Shown here piece by piece: positions 7,179 through 16,939 of a stretch of 64,000 nt of DNA (position 1 is the stretch's first letter; each line of letters opens with the position of its first letter). The DNA is taken from NCBI RefSeq assembly GCF_028728205.1, contig NZ_JAQYUU010000005.1, positions 186,001 through 250,000 of the forward strand, read 5' to 3'. This DNA is from Clostridium sp. 'White wine YQ' (lineage in GTDB: Bacteria; Bacillota; Clostridia; Clostridiales; Clostridiaceae). A program made the translations under genes and the position numbers. Under the pieces are notes generated by a model. The model saw only the letters and a list, made by a program, of their open reading frames with translations, did no database searches and was not told the DNA's origin.

Positions 7179-9170
7179 ATGGAAGATATAAAAACACTTT
7201 CTCTTGACCTTGAAACTTACTCGGATGTGGACCTTGGTAAGTGTGGCGTTTATCGCTATGCAGAATCTCCAAGCTTTGAAGTCCTCCTATTTGGTTACGC
7301 AATTAATGGCGGTGAGGTTCACATTATTGACTTAGCCTTAGGGGAGAAAGTCCCAGAAGATATACTAAATGCATTAACCGATGAAAATATAACTAAATGG
7401 GCCTTTAACGCTTCATTCGAACGTGTCTGTTTATCATATTGGCTTCGTAAGCACTACCCGGATAAGTTTAATAGCTACAGCATCCCAGAGGACTCAGTTA
7501 AAGGTTACCTTAACCCATCTTCATGGCGCTGCAGCATGATATGGTCTGCTTATATGGGCTTACCTCTTTCCCTTGAAGGTGTAGGCACAGTTCTTAAGCT
7601 CGGTGAACAGAAGCTAAAAGAAGGCAAAGACCTTATCAAATATTTCTGCGTTCCATGCAAGCCTACCAAAGCAAATAGTGGCCGCACTCGTAATCTGCCT
7701 GAACATGATATGGCGAAGTGGTCCCTATTTAAAAAATATAATATCCGAGATGTTGAGGTGGAACAGGCAATTAAGAAGCGACTAGAAAGCTATCCCGTAC
7801 CTGAGTTTGTATGGGACGAATACCATCTGGATCAAGAGATTAATGACAGAGGCATCCTACTTGATATGGGTGTCGTTAAAAATGCCATCATCTTCGATGA
7901 GAAATCCAAAGAAGAACTTACTGCTGCAATGAAGGAGCTTACCAATCTTGATAATCCAAACAGCGTCGTTCAGGTAAAACAGTGGCTTTCTGATAATGGT
8001 GTTGAGACCGAGTCGCTTGGGAAAAAGAATGTCGCAGCTCTTATAAAGACTGCGCCGGAGGAACAACGCGACGTGCTTCAACTTCGCCAGCAGCTTGCAA
8101 AAAGTAGCGTTAAAAAGTATCAGGCCATGCAGAACACTGTCTGTTTAGATCGTAGGGCTCGCGGCATGTTCCAATATTATGGTGCCTCCCGTTCTGGTCG
8201 CTGGGCAGGCAGGCATATACAATTACAGAACTTACCTCAAAATCATATCCCTGATTTGGAAGATGCAAGGTCCCTTGTAAAGCTCGGAGATTATGATGCA
8301 GTGAAACTTCTTTATGAGGATGTGCCTGATACACTCTCTCAGCTTATCCGAACCTCTTTTGTTCCAAGGTCAGGATACAAACTTATTGTGTGTGACTTTA
8401 GTGCTATCGAGGCTAGGGTTCTGTCCTTCTTAGCCGGGGAGCAATGGCGATTAGACGTATTTGAAAGCAATGGTGATATCTACTGCGCTTCCGCTTCTGC
8501 TATGTTCCATGTACCAGTTGAAAAGCATGGTGTAAATAGCCACCTTCGGCAAAAAGGTAAAATCGCAGAATTGGCACTTGGATATGGCGGCAGTGTTGGA
8601 GCACTTAAGGCTATGGGTGCATTGGAAATGGGCCTTACTGAAGACGAATTGCAGCCGCTGGTTGATTCTTGGAGAGCGTCAAACCCGAAGATTACAAAGC
8701 TGTGGTGGGATGTTGACAGAAATATTAAAGAAGCAGTTCGTTTAAGAACACATACCAAAACACATGGCATTAATTTCTACTACCAGAAGGGTATGCTTTT
8801 TATTGAGCTTCCTTCCGGCAGGAGGCTTTCCTATGTAAAGCCTAAGATCGAACAGAACCAGTTCGGTGGTGAGTCTGTCACCTACGAAGGAACCAGCAAC
8901 ACTAAGAAGTGGGAACGCATCGAAAGTTACGGGCCGAAGTTTACGGAAAATGTTGTCCAGGCAATCAGCCGGGATATCCTGGCCTACGCAATGAAAACAC
9001 TCAGCCATTGCTTTATCTGTGGTCACGTCCACGACGAGCTAATTATTGAGTGCAGCATGGATGTCTCCCTTAAAGCAGTTTGTGAACAGATGGGGCGAAC
9101 GCCACCCTGGATAAAAGGGTTGGCTCTTAGAGCCGATGGCTATGAGACAATGTTTTATAAGAAAGATTAG
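7179..9170 (+). CDS. Phage family A DNA polymerase with 3'-5' exonuclease domain
   Basis: 663 aa. The N-terminus is a DnaQ-like 3'-5' exonuclease (LSLDLETYSD, with the D-x-E metal ligands). The polymerase domain has YGASRSGRWAGR and LQNLPQN, motif A (IVCDFSAIEARVL), the O-helix region (KGKIAELALGYGG) and motif C (HVHDELIIE). This is the compact PolA form of Firmicutes phages, without a 5'-3' nuclease. AAAGGAGG precedes ATG 7179. All key catalytic residues are visible, so the gene should be functional. Confidence 0.93.
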   Translation: MEDIKTLSLDLETYSDVDLGKCGVYRYAESPSFEVLLFGYAINGGEVHIIDLALGEKVPEDILNALTDENITKWAFNASFERVCLSYWLRKHYPDKFNSYSIPEDSVKGYLNPSSWRCSMIWSAYMGLPLSLEGVGTVLKLGEQKLKEGKDLIKYFCVPCKPTKANSGRTRNLPEHDMAKWSLFKKYNIRDVEVEQAIKKRLESYPVPEFVWDEYHLDQEINDRGILLDMGVVKNAIIFDEKSKEELTAAMKELTNLDNPNSVVQVKQWLSDNGVETESLGKKNVAALIKTAPEEQRDVLQLRQQLAKSSVKKYQAMQNTVCLDRRARGMFQYYGASRSGRWAGRHIQLQNLPQNHIPDLEDARSLVKLGDYDAVKLLYEDVPDTLSQLIRTSFVPRSGYKLIVCDFSAIEARVLSFLAGEQWRLDVFESNGDIYCASASAMFHVPVEKHGVNSHLRQKGKIAELALGYGGSVGALKAMGALEMGLTEDELQPLVDSWRASNPKITKLWWDVDRNIKEAVRLRTHTKTHGINFYYQKGMLFIELPSGRRLSYVKPKIEQNQFGGESVTYEGTSNTKKWERIESYGPKFTENVVQAISRDILAYAMKTLSHCFICGHVHDELIIECSMDVSLKAVCEQMGRTPPWIKGLALRADGYETMFYKKD

Positions 9171-9171
9171 A

Positions 9172-9212
9172 AAAGACCTCTGAGGGAACTTAATCCTTCA
9201 GAGGCCTTATCT
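9172..9212. terminator. Terminator between convergent polymerase and hamB genes
   Basis: CCTCTGAGG (9177-9185) pairs with CCTTCAGAGG (9195-9204) with one bulged base, just after the polymerase stop and just before the leftward hamB stop. It separates the replication arm from the defence island. Confidence 0.7.
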
Positions 9213-9217
9213 CATTT

Positions 9218-11872
9218 CTAATCTACAAATAAGTCTGGAATGTTGTATTTGATGATTGCGGCATCTTTCTTCACGCCTTCATTTGAACATTCTAACAGAC
9301 TCTTTTTTAGTTTTAATTCAGGCTCAGTCTGCGCAATATAGTCTTTTCCATGATTTAAAATATAAAGAGATGACTCACGTGAAAAACCATGCTTCTGGAT
9401 ATTTATTATTTTTTTATTCGTAGAACCATACTCAACAAACTCATACCAGTCATTAGGGACCTTTTCAACCTGTCTTATTTCTTTATAAGCCTTTGATACT
9501 TTCAAGAAATAATTTGATATTTTGAAAAGAATGACTTTATCAATAACACTGAGCACATCAGAAATAACTATATTTCTATGTTCACGAGAGTCATTGTAGT
9601 CAACGTAGTTGTTATCGATATATAGAGCGTTTTCTGGATTACGCTGCTTATAACTAATAGCCTGAAACATTATTTTGTTTAGACCGTCACCTTGTACCCA
9701 CTGGCTTAAAATAACAGCATACCAACTAAGCCTACCATGCTTCTTGGAATATTTGCCTACATGTCCTAAAGTTTCAGATTCATATATCTCCCATTTAAAT
9801 ATTCTGCATAGACGCTCCAGAAACGCCAGTAATTTTGCTGAATCAAAGTTACCTTGTTCATCAACCGCAGGGAACTCAAGCCCGTTTTGTGAAATTGCTT
9901 GATACAAGGACTCTGACTGGTCAACAGATATTGTTATATCATCATCCTGGATGTATTCTTCGTTGGAAGCAAAAAGGGCTCTGATCTTATCTTCGTCTCC
10001 CGGTTTCATTAGCTGCCGAAATTCTTGTCTAACACGACTATTGCGATTTTTCAAAATATCATTTAAGAGAATGATTGCAAATTTACGCATTAGATCATAC
10101 GAATCTGCTGACTGCTTTTCTGGATATTTCACAAGCTCCACTGTTCCATGTAAAAGGGCTTCTATAACATTTTGCTTTTGTGGTTTTGTAAGTCCTTTTT
10201 CAATAGACAATGTCTGTGGTGCTATGTCCTCCTGAAGCAGGCTTACATATTTTTCATTTGCTTTTTCACTACTCGCGACTAGAAATACATTGCCATAAAG
10301 ATTGTATTCCAAGCGTCCAACACGGCCGATAAGGTTACGGAAATCTACAGCTTTCATATGCTTGCTGCCATTTTTAAAGTCTGTAATAAACAAATTGTCC
10401 GCTGGCAAATTAACACCTTCAACAAGCGTACTTGTACAGAATAATGCCGTTATAGAACCTGCCCGGAACAAATCTTCTATTCTCTGACGAATAGACGCTG
10501 GCAAGTAACCTATATGATATGCAATGCCCTTGGAAATAAGTTCAGCTAAATAGTAATCTCCATGTATATCATTCTTTATGTCTTTAGCGAGTTCTATCAG
10601 CTCTTTATCATTACTCTTTTCAACACGATTAGCAGCAAAATCCCTTGCCGCTACTACTGTCTTACGGGTAGAAGGGAAGTATATAATACACTGTCTTTCT
10701 ACACCTTTATCATCCTTTTCAAAGCGGAGAAGCACATCTGTCAAGTCCGCGTCTTCAAGTGCTATAGATGTTAAAGGCACCGTTTCCTTTGTATGCTCAT
10801 TATATACATCTACCTCATTGTCATCTAGATTAATTAAAAACTTAACTTGAGAAACAGGGGAAAATGATGACGCGAGTTTTTGCTTTTTCGACTCATTTGA
10901 TTCCACGCCTGCTATCAAACTTAAATATATTTCAGGATTAGGAACATTAGGAGACGCAAAAACAAAGTGCGGTCTATGCTCTCGTTCTGAAAGCATATGA
11001 ACAATTTGGTAATAAAAAGGGCTTCGATTATCAGTACCAGAAAGCTTATGGGCCTCATCAATAAACAAGTAGTCAAGCTGAATATTTTGTTCATTAATAA
11101 GGAGATAGAGCAACCGTTCCGGAGTCATGATAAAAATATATCTTCGTTCACTGTTTTCTTCGGAATTTTTCATTAATACAGCATCTCCTGCAGCCGTTAC
11201 AATGTGATAGTTATTCTCATGTAACATATACTGCAAGTCATCTGTTATCTTTATTCGAACCTCATTAATTAAAGCTTTCGTTGGCACAACAAGCGCAAAA
11301 TTATTTTTGACACCAGAAAAAATCTGTTGCTTGATGAACATCCTCATTATGTAAGATTTACCCATAGACGTTGGGCCAGAGTAACTGTAATACTCATCGG
11401 CAAAATGGTCATACACGATTTTTTGAGCACTCATAAACTGCTTTTCGGGGTCCGCCGGGATTGTATAATATTCCTTTTTGTAACCCGCGAAAATTTTATC
11501 AAGAGTGCCAACTCCATCAAACGATGATTTAACAATATTCGTACCCTGATAATTACCAATGCTTGATAGTACAGAACCAGCTATATAAGAGACCTTCTCG
11601 TCTTCGGGGTAAATATAATGCAACATTGTGACTATTTCTTGTGCCCACATTTTTTGGGAATCGTAAAGTGTTGCATGATTGGATTTTGAAAGTAGATCTG
11701 CAAAAGCGAGAGCATCCTTTATCGGTATCTCGCGCTTCCGGCGTTTATTAAATCCAAAAACCTTGATAGCGTAATTGTATAATATGTCTTCATATATTTT
11801 CTTTAGATAGGCATCCTGGTTCAATTCAGCAAAGAAAACATCACCAAACTTCAAGTTCTTTTTATCTGCCAT
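9218..11872 (-). CDS. hamB: Hachiman defence helicase HamB
   Basis: 884 aa superfamily 2 helicase: Walker A GPTSMGKS (about 166-173), LVVPTKALI (motif Ia), DEAH box FIDEAHKLSG (272-275), a TLVEGVNLPA segment, and motif VI IGRVGR. The long C-terminal part is of no named domain. With the DUF1837 gene directly upstream it forms the two-gene Hachiman pair, in which HamB senses or translocates on DNA and releases the HamA nuclease. ATG 11872 is preferred: AAGGTGA lies 5 nt upstream, while the GTG at 11881 overlaps that site. It overlaps hamA by 11 bp and is the last gene of the island. Confidence 0.88.
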   Translation of the reverse strand: MADKKNLKFGDVFFAELNQDAYLKKIYEDILYNYAIKVFGFNKRRKREIPIKDALAFADLLSKSNHATLYDSQKMWAQEIVTMLHYIYPEDEKVSYIAGSVLSSIGNYQGTNIVKSSFDGVGTLDKIFAGYKKEYYTIPADPEKQFMSAQKIVYDHFADEYYSYSGPTSMGKSYIMRMFIKQQIFSGVKNNFALVVPTKALINEVRIKITDDLQYMLHENNYHIVTAAGDAVLMKNSEENSERRYIFIMTPERLLYLLINEQNIQLDYLFIDEAHKLSGTDNRSPFYYQIVHMLSEREHRPHFVFASPNVPNPEIYLSLIAGVESNESKKQKLASSFSPVSQVKFLINLDDNEVDVYNEHTKETVPLTSIALEDADLTDVLLRFEKDDKGVERQCIIYFPSTRKTVVAARDFAANRVEKSNDKELIELAKDIKNDIHGDYYLAELISKGIAYHIGYLPASIRQRIEDLFRAGSITALFCTSTLVEGVNLPADNLFITDFKNGSKHMKAVDFRNLIGRVGRLEYNLYGNVFLVASSEKANEKYVSLLQEDIAPQTLSIEKGLTKPQKQNVIEALLHGTVELVKYPEKQSADSYDLMRKFAIILLNDILKNRNSRVRQEFRQLMKPGDEDKIRALFASNEEYIQDDDITISVDQSESLYQAISQNGLEFPAVDEQGNFDSAKLLAFLERLCRIFKWEIYESETLGHVGKYSKKHGRLSWYAVILSQWVQGDGLNKIMFQAISYKQRNPENALYIDNNYVDYNDSREHRNIVISDVLSVIDKVILFKISNYFLKVSKAYKEIRQVEKVPNDWYEFVEYGSTNKKIINIQKHGFSRESSLYILNHGKDYIAQTEPELKLKKSLLECSNEGVKKDAAIIKYNIPDLFVD

Positions 11873-12806
11873 AAGAGTCACCTTCTCTCATGACAGTTTT
11901 CATAATGGCCTTCTTGTCATCTTCTGCGTTATCAAAGGGAAGCACGTACACATAGAAAGAACGATTGTTAAGGCTAAGCTTGTTAATCTTTTCTTTTATA
12001 TAAGGAGCATAGTGTTTAATATCATTGTCCATCTTTTTTTCTAGTGCATCTCGATAATCTGAACTTTTATACCGTGAAGAGTCTAAACCAATTGTGTAAC
12101 CGAGAAAAATGCCAAAAGCTGTATCTCGATATACATCCTTACCGGGAGCAGGTTTTATAATATCATTTAGTTGGAGAGCCACAGGATCATTAGCGGGCAA
12201 TTCAAAAACCGTACTATCAACGATCTGTAATTCTTCTGTTGTTCTACCAGATATCTGTTGAATGCACTCGAAGGCCTCATCTATGGCATAACCAAGATCT
12301 CCAACAACGCATGAGGTACCAAATATCATCTCATAAGACAGCGTTTTTCCTCCGGAGTTAAGTGCTCGTAAATGCATACCATCACATGCGCTTATCCCAG
12401 ATTTGACTGATGAATTTAACTCTATCTTGCTGTATATCTTTGGTGCACCCAAAACCGTCTCAAGGAAGGCATACAAAAGTATTTCACCTAGCTCGTTTCC
12501 AGTACCTTTCTCATCTGCACGACCACTCTTATACATAAGGTCCAATGCCTCAATACCAACACTAAACTCATCGCCTTCGACACGGAACTGTTCAATCCTT
12601 GAACGCGAGAAAACATAATGCCCTATATTTTTACTTATGAATGTACGGAGTGAGTCCTTTGAAAACTTATTATCTATGACTTCTTTTAGCCTGAATAGAC
12701 GCAGTTCTTCATTTGCAAGCAAGCCAAGACTCTCCGAATGAAGAACCTCTTTAAAGACCTGGTCAAAGCCTCTGCTATTTATGCTCTTTGTTAATGCATT
12801 GATCAT
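11862..12806 (-). CDS. hamA: Hachiman nuclease HamA (DUF1837)
   Basis: 314 aa DUF1837 protein. The central block GNELGEILLYAFLE (103-116), YSKIEL (125-130) and CDGMHL (141-146) supplies the acidic, Lys and Asp residues expected of the PD-(D/E)XK-like nuclease core of HamA. The C-terminal half (GYTIGLD, then YVYVLPFD) also fits the family. In Hachiman, HamA is kept inactive in complex with HamB and degrades DNA when the complex is triggered. AGGAGGTAG precedes ATG 12806. It lies 32 bp after hsdR, in the same leftward operon. Confidence 0.87.
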   Translation of the reverse strand: MINALTKSINSRGFDQVFKEVLHSESLGLLANEELRLFRLKEVIDNKFSKDSLRTFISKNIGHYVFSRSRIEQFRVEGDEFSVGIEALDLMYKSGRADEKGTGNELGEILLYAFLETVLGAPKIYSKIELNSSVKSGISACDGMHLRALNSGGKTLSYEMIFGTSCVVGDLGYAIDEAFECIQQISGRTTEELQIVDSTVFELPANDPVALQLNDIIKPAPGKDVYRDTAFGIFLGYTIGLDSSRYKSSDYRDALEKKMDNDIKHYAPYIKEKINKLSLNNRSFYVYVLPFDNAEDDKKAIMKTVMREGDSYGR

Positions 12807-12838
12807 AAACTACCTCCTACAGTGCCTTCCGAGATATT

Positions 12839-15800
12839 TTAATCACTATATTTCTTAAAATTCTCAGCTTGCTCCATAACCTTTTCAAATACTTCTTCAT
12901 CCCATTCAGGAGGATAACCATTTTTATAAAGAAGCACTGTAAGGTCCATGTTGAGTTGATTCTTTATATCATCACGCGATGACCAATCAGCAAACTGTGC
13001 TTTATCGTCAACGAGCTCTTTTATCTTTTTAGCAAGAACAAGACATTTTTCATCCTCATATGGAAACCCATGATCGTCACGAACTTTTACAAGAATATCG
13101 TAAAAAGCTTTTTCTTCATAGCTGATTCCAAGTTTCTCAAATGAAGACTTATCATCTTGCAAGTCTTTCATTATCTTGAGCAACTGTTCAGACAAGTCAT
13201 TAACGAAGTCCGAAACAACCTCACTTGTAAATACCAGCTTATCACGGCTGTTATAAGCATCAACAACTTCTTTCAATCGCTCATCAAACTCGATAGCCTT
13301 GACTTTATTGGTGCGCCCATAAGCTGTAATAGCTTTGCGCAGAAGCTTCAACAGTGCATTAAACTTTGTAATTGGAAGATTTACATTATCAAGCTCAGCA
13401 AGGAAATCGTCGCTGAATAGATCAACAGCTTTATGTTCATCGACAATATTTTCGATACCAGTGCAAGTAATAGCTTCGCGTACCATTTCTTCAACTACGC
13501 TATTCATAACTTCTGAATCCGGTGCATCTCCCTTAGTCTGCTTATAAATAATTGAGCGTATTGCTAAGTAGAACTGTGCCTTTGCTGTTTCTTCGTCAGT
13601 TAGTTCGCCGGAAGGGAAGCAAATATGGTACGCTCCTTTTAATCTGCGAGATAAGCCCATGAAACGAGTTTGCATATCTTTACTGGCTTGAACATATTCT
13701 GCGGCAGCATTTAAGCAATTAAGTCTTTGTATCGGTGTCCCATGATGGAACATCGTAGAATCAAAACTTGAAAGAAGCTCATCTATTAACGCCAAATGGT
13801 TACGGAATATAGACAATGAAATATTAAGTTCATCAATCGGGTTTTCTTGAGGGCCACCATATTTTTTGACAGCTTCCATCATGTCATTTTTAATTCCAAT
13901 GTAGTCCACAACTAAACCTTTATCCTTACCATCAAATACACGATTTACGCGGGAGATCGTCTGAATAAGGCTATGCTTTTGAAGTGGTTTGTCGATATAC
14001 ATGACAGCCAGGGACGGAACATCAAATCCTGTAATCCACATATCAACAACAATCGCAATTTTAAAGTTTGAGTCGTTATTCTTAAACTGTTTGTCTAACA
14101 TCTTACGATGTTCTTTTGTGCCACATATATCAAACAGTTCTTTCTCATCGTTCTGGCCTTGCGTGGCAACCATATTGATTTTAGGTAAGGCTACAAGTTT
14201 ATCTAACTGATCTTTTGTCAGATCTGATTCGTTTTCAGCTTTACGAGCCACGAACCAGTCAGGGCGGATAGCTTCTACCGCCTTTAATACTTTAAAAGCC
14301 AACGGCCGATCTGCGCATACTATCATTGCCTTTTGCACAATTTCTGGCTTTTCTGCACAGAGCGATTCATAATGAGTCACCATATCAGAAGCCAACTTTT
14401 TAATCCTATCAGGATGACCGAGTATAGCTGTCATAGAACTCATAGCGCGTTTGCTTTCTTCAACCTGCTCCGGATTAGAGCCATCAGCTATGCACTGGTC
14501 ATAATACTTCTGAATTTCTTTTGCCTGTTCGTCAGATACAATTACCCGCGCAAGACGTGGTTCATAAGCAATACGAACCGTTATTCCATCATCACTAGAC
14601 TCTTTCATTGTATAACTGTCCACAACATTACCAAAGACAGCTATTGTTTCGTCTATCGGAGTTCCTGTGAAACCGCAATATGTAGCATTAGGGAAACTGT
14701 CACGCAGGTACTTTGCAAATCCAAAAGTGGTGAATACACCTTTATCAGTTTTCTTAAGCTTCGCACCAACACCAGTTTGCGTTCTATGAGCCTCATCAGA
14801 AATACAAATAATATTGCTACGGTCAGAAAGCAAGCTAGTTTTTTCACAAAACTTCTGGATGGTGGTAATGTAAATACCGCCGCTTGGTTTATCTCGCAAC
14901 GTCTTCTCCATATCTTCACGGCTTTCAATGCTTCGAACATCACTTTCATGTAGATACTTTTTCGCCGTTACAAATAATTCTGAAGTTTGTGTATCCAAAT
15001 CCTCACGGTCTTCGAGAATGACAATGGTAGGATTACTGAAGGCCTCATTATCTCTCAATGCAATCAAACGTGATAAAAATAACATAGTATAAGTCTTGCC
15101 GCATCCGGTAGCACCAAAATATGTACCACCTTTTCCATCACCGGTGGGGCGCATATGTGCTTTAATGTTATCAAGCATTTTCTGCGCAGCAAAGAACTGC
15201 GGATAACGGCAAACTATAGCTTCATCCTTCTTACTATCATCTGGATAGAAAATATAGTCTCTAAGAACTTTAGTAACCCGATCTTTTGCAAAAGCACCTT
15301 CAATCATGGTGAGCAGAGAGCTTATACCATTTGATACTTTATCTTGATCGTTTGCTTTATTCCACGAGTAATAGAACTTGTATGGTGTGAAAATGCTTCC
15401 GAGTTTTGTATTGGCTCCATCACTAATAACAGAAAGAAAACAATACTTCATTAATTTCGGGATATCCCTTTTATAGCGGATTGTAACCTGTTCCCATGCA
15501 TCATGGATGGTAGTATCTTCTTCGATCGCTGTTTTGAACTCACAAATAGCAATAGGAATACCGTTTATAAACACAAGTAGGTCAGGGCGACGCAAACGCT
15601 CTCCCTGAACAGAATACTGATTAACAACCTTAAAAATATTATTACTTGGTTCATCAAAGTCAATGTAGTCCACATGTAACGCGACCTGGCTAATATCATC
15701 ACGTACCAAGTCAAAACCCTCGTTTACAAGTAAAAATGTCTCGCGGTTTCCGTTATAAAGTGGTGTAGAAGGAATGAGATTAAGACGATTAATAATTTTC

Positions 15801-16003
15801 TGAATCTCGGCTTCACTCAAACTTTCAGATGCATAACGATCAGCTATAAATGCACGTAGGTCATCAAGAAGAAGGATATCCTCATACTTTCTATGAAGAC
15901 CCTCCCCCTGGACATAAGTATAGCCTTGTTGTTTGAAAAGCGTAATTATGGCCTGCTCAAGCTCATCTTCAGTAAATTTTCCTTTTTCAAAGATATAATC
16001 CAA
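12839..16003 (-). CDS. hsdR: Type I restriction endonuclease subunit R
   Basis: 1054 aa. The N-terminal nuclease domain has VLVNEGFDLVRDD, then RRPDLLVFINGIPIAICEFKT with the D...E-x-K catalytic set. The motor domain follows: Walker A GATGCGKTYT, DEAH-type CISDEAHRTQ, GFTGTPID and ISRVNRVFDG. The C-terminus is the helical domain that binds the methylase core. The start is a TTG at 16003 (LDYIFEKGKFTED): GGAGGAGGGG lies 5 nt before it, while the only upstream ATG (16063) is inside the previous gene and would add 20 unlikely residues. HsdR cleaves unmethylated DNA after translocation. Confidence 0.93.
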   Translation of the reverse strand: MDYIFEKGKFTEDELEQAIITLFKQQGYTYVQGEGLHRKYEDILLLDDLRAFIADRYASESLSEAEIQKIINRLNLIPSTPLYNGNRETFLLVNEGFDLVRDDISQVALHVDYIDFDEPSNNIFKVVNQYSVQGERLRRPDLLVFINGIPIAICEFKTAIEEDTTIHDAWEQVTIRYKRDIPKLMKYCFLSVISDGANTKLGSIFTPYKFYYSWNKANDQDKVSNGISSLLTMIEGAFAKDRVTKVLRDYIFYPDDSKKDEAIVCRYPQFFAAQKMLDNIKAHMRPTGDGKGGTYFGATGCGKTYTMLFLSRLIALRDNEAFSNPTIVILEDREDLDTQTSELFVTAKKYLHESDVRSIESREDMEKTLRDKPSGGIYITTIQKFCEKTSLLSDRSNIICISDEAHRTQTGVGAKLKKTDKGVFTTFGFAKYLRDSFPNATYCGFTGTPIDETIAVFGNVVDSYTMKESSDDGITVRIAYEPRLARVIVSDEQAKEIQKYYDQCIADGSNPEQVEESKRAMSSMTAILGHPDRIKKLASDMVTHYESLCAEKPEIVQKAMIVCADRPLAFKVLKAVEAIRPDWFVARKAENESDLTKDQLDKLVALPKINMVATQGQNDEKELFDICGTKEHRKMLDKQFKNNDSNFKIAIVVDMWITGFDVPSLAVMYIDKPLQKHSLIQTISRVNRVFDGKDKGLVVDYIGIKNDMMEAVKKYGGPQENPIDELNISLSIFRNHLALIDELLSSFDSTMFHHGTPIQRLNCLNAAAEYVQASKDMQTRFMGLSRRLKGAYHICFPSGELTDEETAKAQFYLAIRSIIYKQTKGDAPDSEVMNSVVEEMVREAITCTGIENIVDEHKAVDLFSDDFLAELDNVNLPITKFNALLKLLRKAITAYGRTNKVKAIEFDERLKEVVDAYNSRDKLVFTSEVVSDFVNDLSEQLLKIMKDLQDDKSSFEKLGISYEEKAFYDILVKVRDDHGFPYEDEKCLVLAKKIKELVDDKAQFADWSSRDDIKNQLNMDLTVLLYKNGYPPEWDEEVFEKVMEQAENFKKYSD

Positions 16004-16020
16004 CTTAACCCCTCCTCCTT

Positions 16021-16926
16021 TTATTGTAAATATTGAATTGCTAAAGCAATTAACGATAAGCATCGGTTAAAAAAGTAATCGTAGTGACGATTATCTGTAA
16101 TATCAATTTTATTTGTCTCATGATGACGGATTCTAAAATTATTACCAATATCCGTTAGCGCTTTAAATTCTGCATTAAACACAGTAATAAAATCACTTTG
16201 CCCATTGCTCATATCCTCAACAACCTTTGTGGCTGATGTTTTTTTATCCATGTTTGTATAATAAGTTTTCAGTCGTTCCAAAGCGTCCCATATTTTTTCA
16301 ACTGAATCTTGGCGGGCTGCAGGATTTGGTGTTTTATATAATGCAATTGCATCTTTCATTAATTCTCTTGTCCCAACCTCAGAAATTTGTTGAGTTTCCG
16401 CTTCTATTTTTGCTGACAAAGGACTATTTTCTACAATGCGTTCAATGATCTTTTCAGTGGTTAAAATAAACAACACCCCAGACTCTACAAATATTTCGTT
16501 TATTTCATTTCTGTAGTCATCGAAAACATTTGTTGTATCCAAACAATGAATATACCAATAATTTTTATAACGATCATTATTCCATCCTTCAGAAATATCC
16601 TTTATATTTTCAGCAACATATTCTATAAGGTCAATTAATGAATATTGGTCATAATCATCATTATATTGTGGAGCAGCTATATGACCATGTTCATCTCTGA
16701 AAATGTTAGGAATTTTTATTGCCATTCTATTTTCAAATTGACTACGGTTAAATTCAATATAATCCTGGCCTACAAAAGAACAATGCTGCTGAAGTTTAAA
16801 GATATGTGTTAGATTTTTATAGTATTTTTGGCATATATTTAATAGCAAGGTGTAAACTTCTTTTGAAATTTTACTCGTACGTACGATTGGCTTTCTTAAT
16901 CCATGACGTTCTGTATATAAACTCAT
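16021..16926 (-). CDS. Putative AbiJ/HEPN-like protein inside the type I RM operon
   Basis: 301 aa, not a standard RM subunit. The N-terminus (LYTERHGLRKPI...SKEVYTLLLNICQKY) resembles the AbiJ N-terminal domain 4 family. The C-terminus ends FRIRHHETNKIDITD...FNRCLSLIALAIQYL; the R-x(n)-H stretch in a helical context suggests a HEPN-type RNase domain as in many abortive-infection proteins. It lies between hsdS and hsdR, 13 bp after hsdS, with AGGAGGG before ATG 16926, and so is co-transcribed. Family call is from pattern; it could be an unrelated accessory protein. Confidence 0.5.
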   Translation of the reverse strand: MSLYTERHGLRKPIVRTSKISKEVYTLLLNICQKYYKNLTHIFKLQQHCSFVGQDYIEFNRSQFENRMAIKIPNIFRDEHGHIAAPQYNDDYDQYSLIDLIEYVAENIKDISEGWNNDRYKNYWYIHCLDTTNVFDDYRNEINEIFVESGVLFILTTEKIIERIVENSPLSAKIEAETQQISEVGTRELMKDAIALYKTPNPAARQDSVEKIWDALERLKTYYTNMDKKTSATKVVEDMSNGQSDFITVFNAEFKALTDIGNNFRIRHHETNKIDITDNRHYDYFFNRCLSLIALAIQYLQ

Positions 16927-16939
16927 TTTTAACCCTCCT

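Noticed and set aside
14333-14953. Rightward open frame of 206 codons
   Set aside because: Entirely antisense to the hsdR motor domain, no ribosome binding site and no domain.
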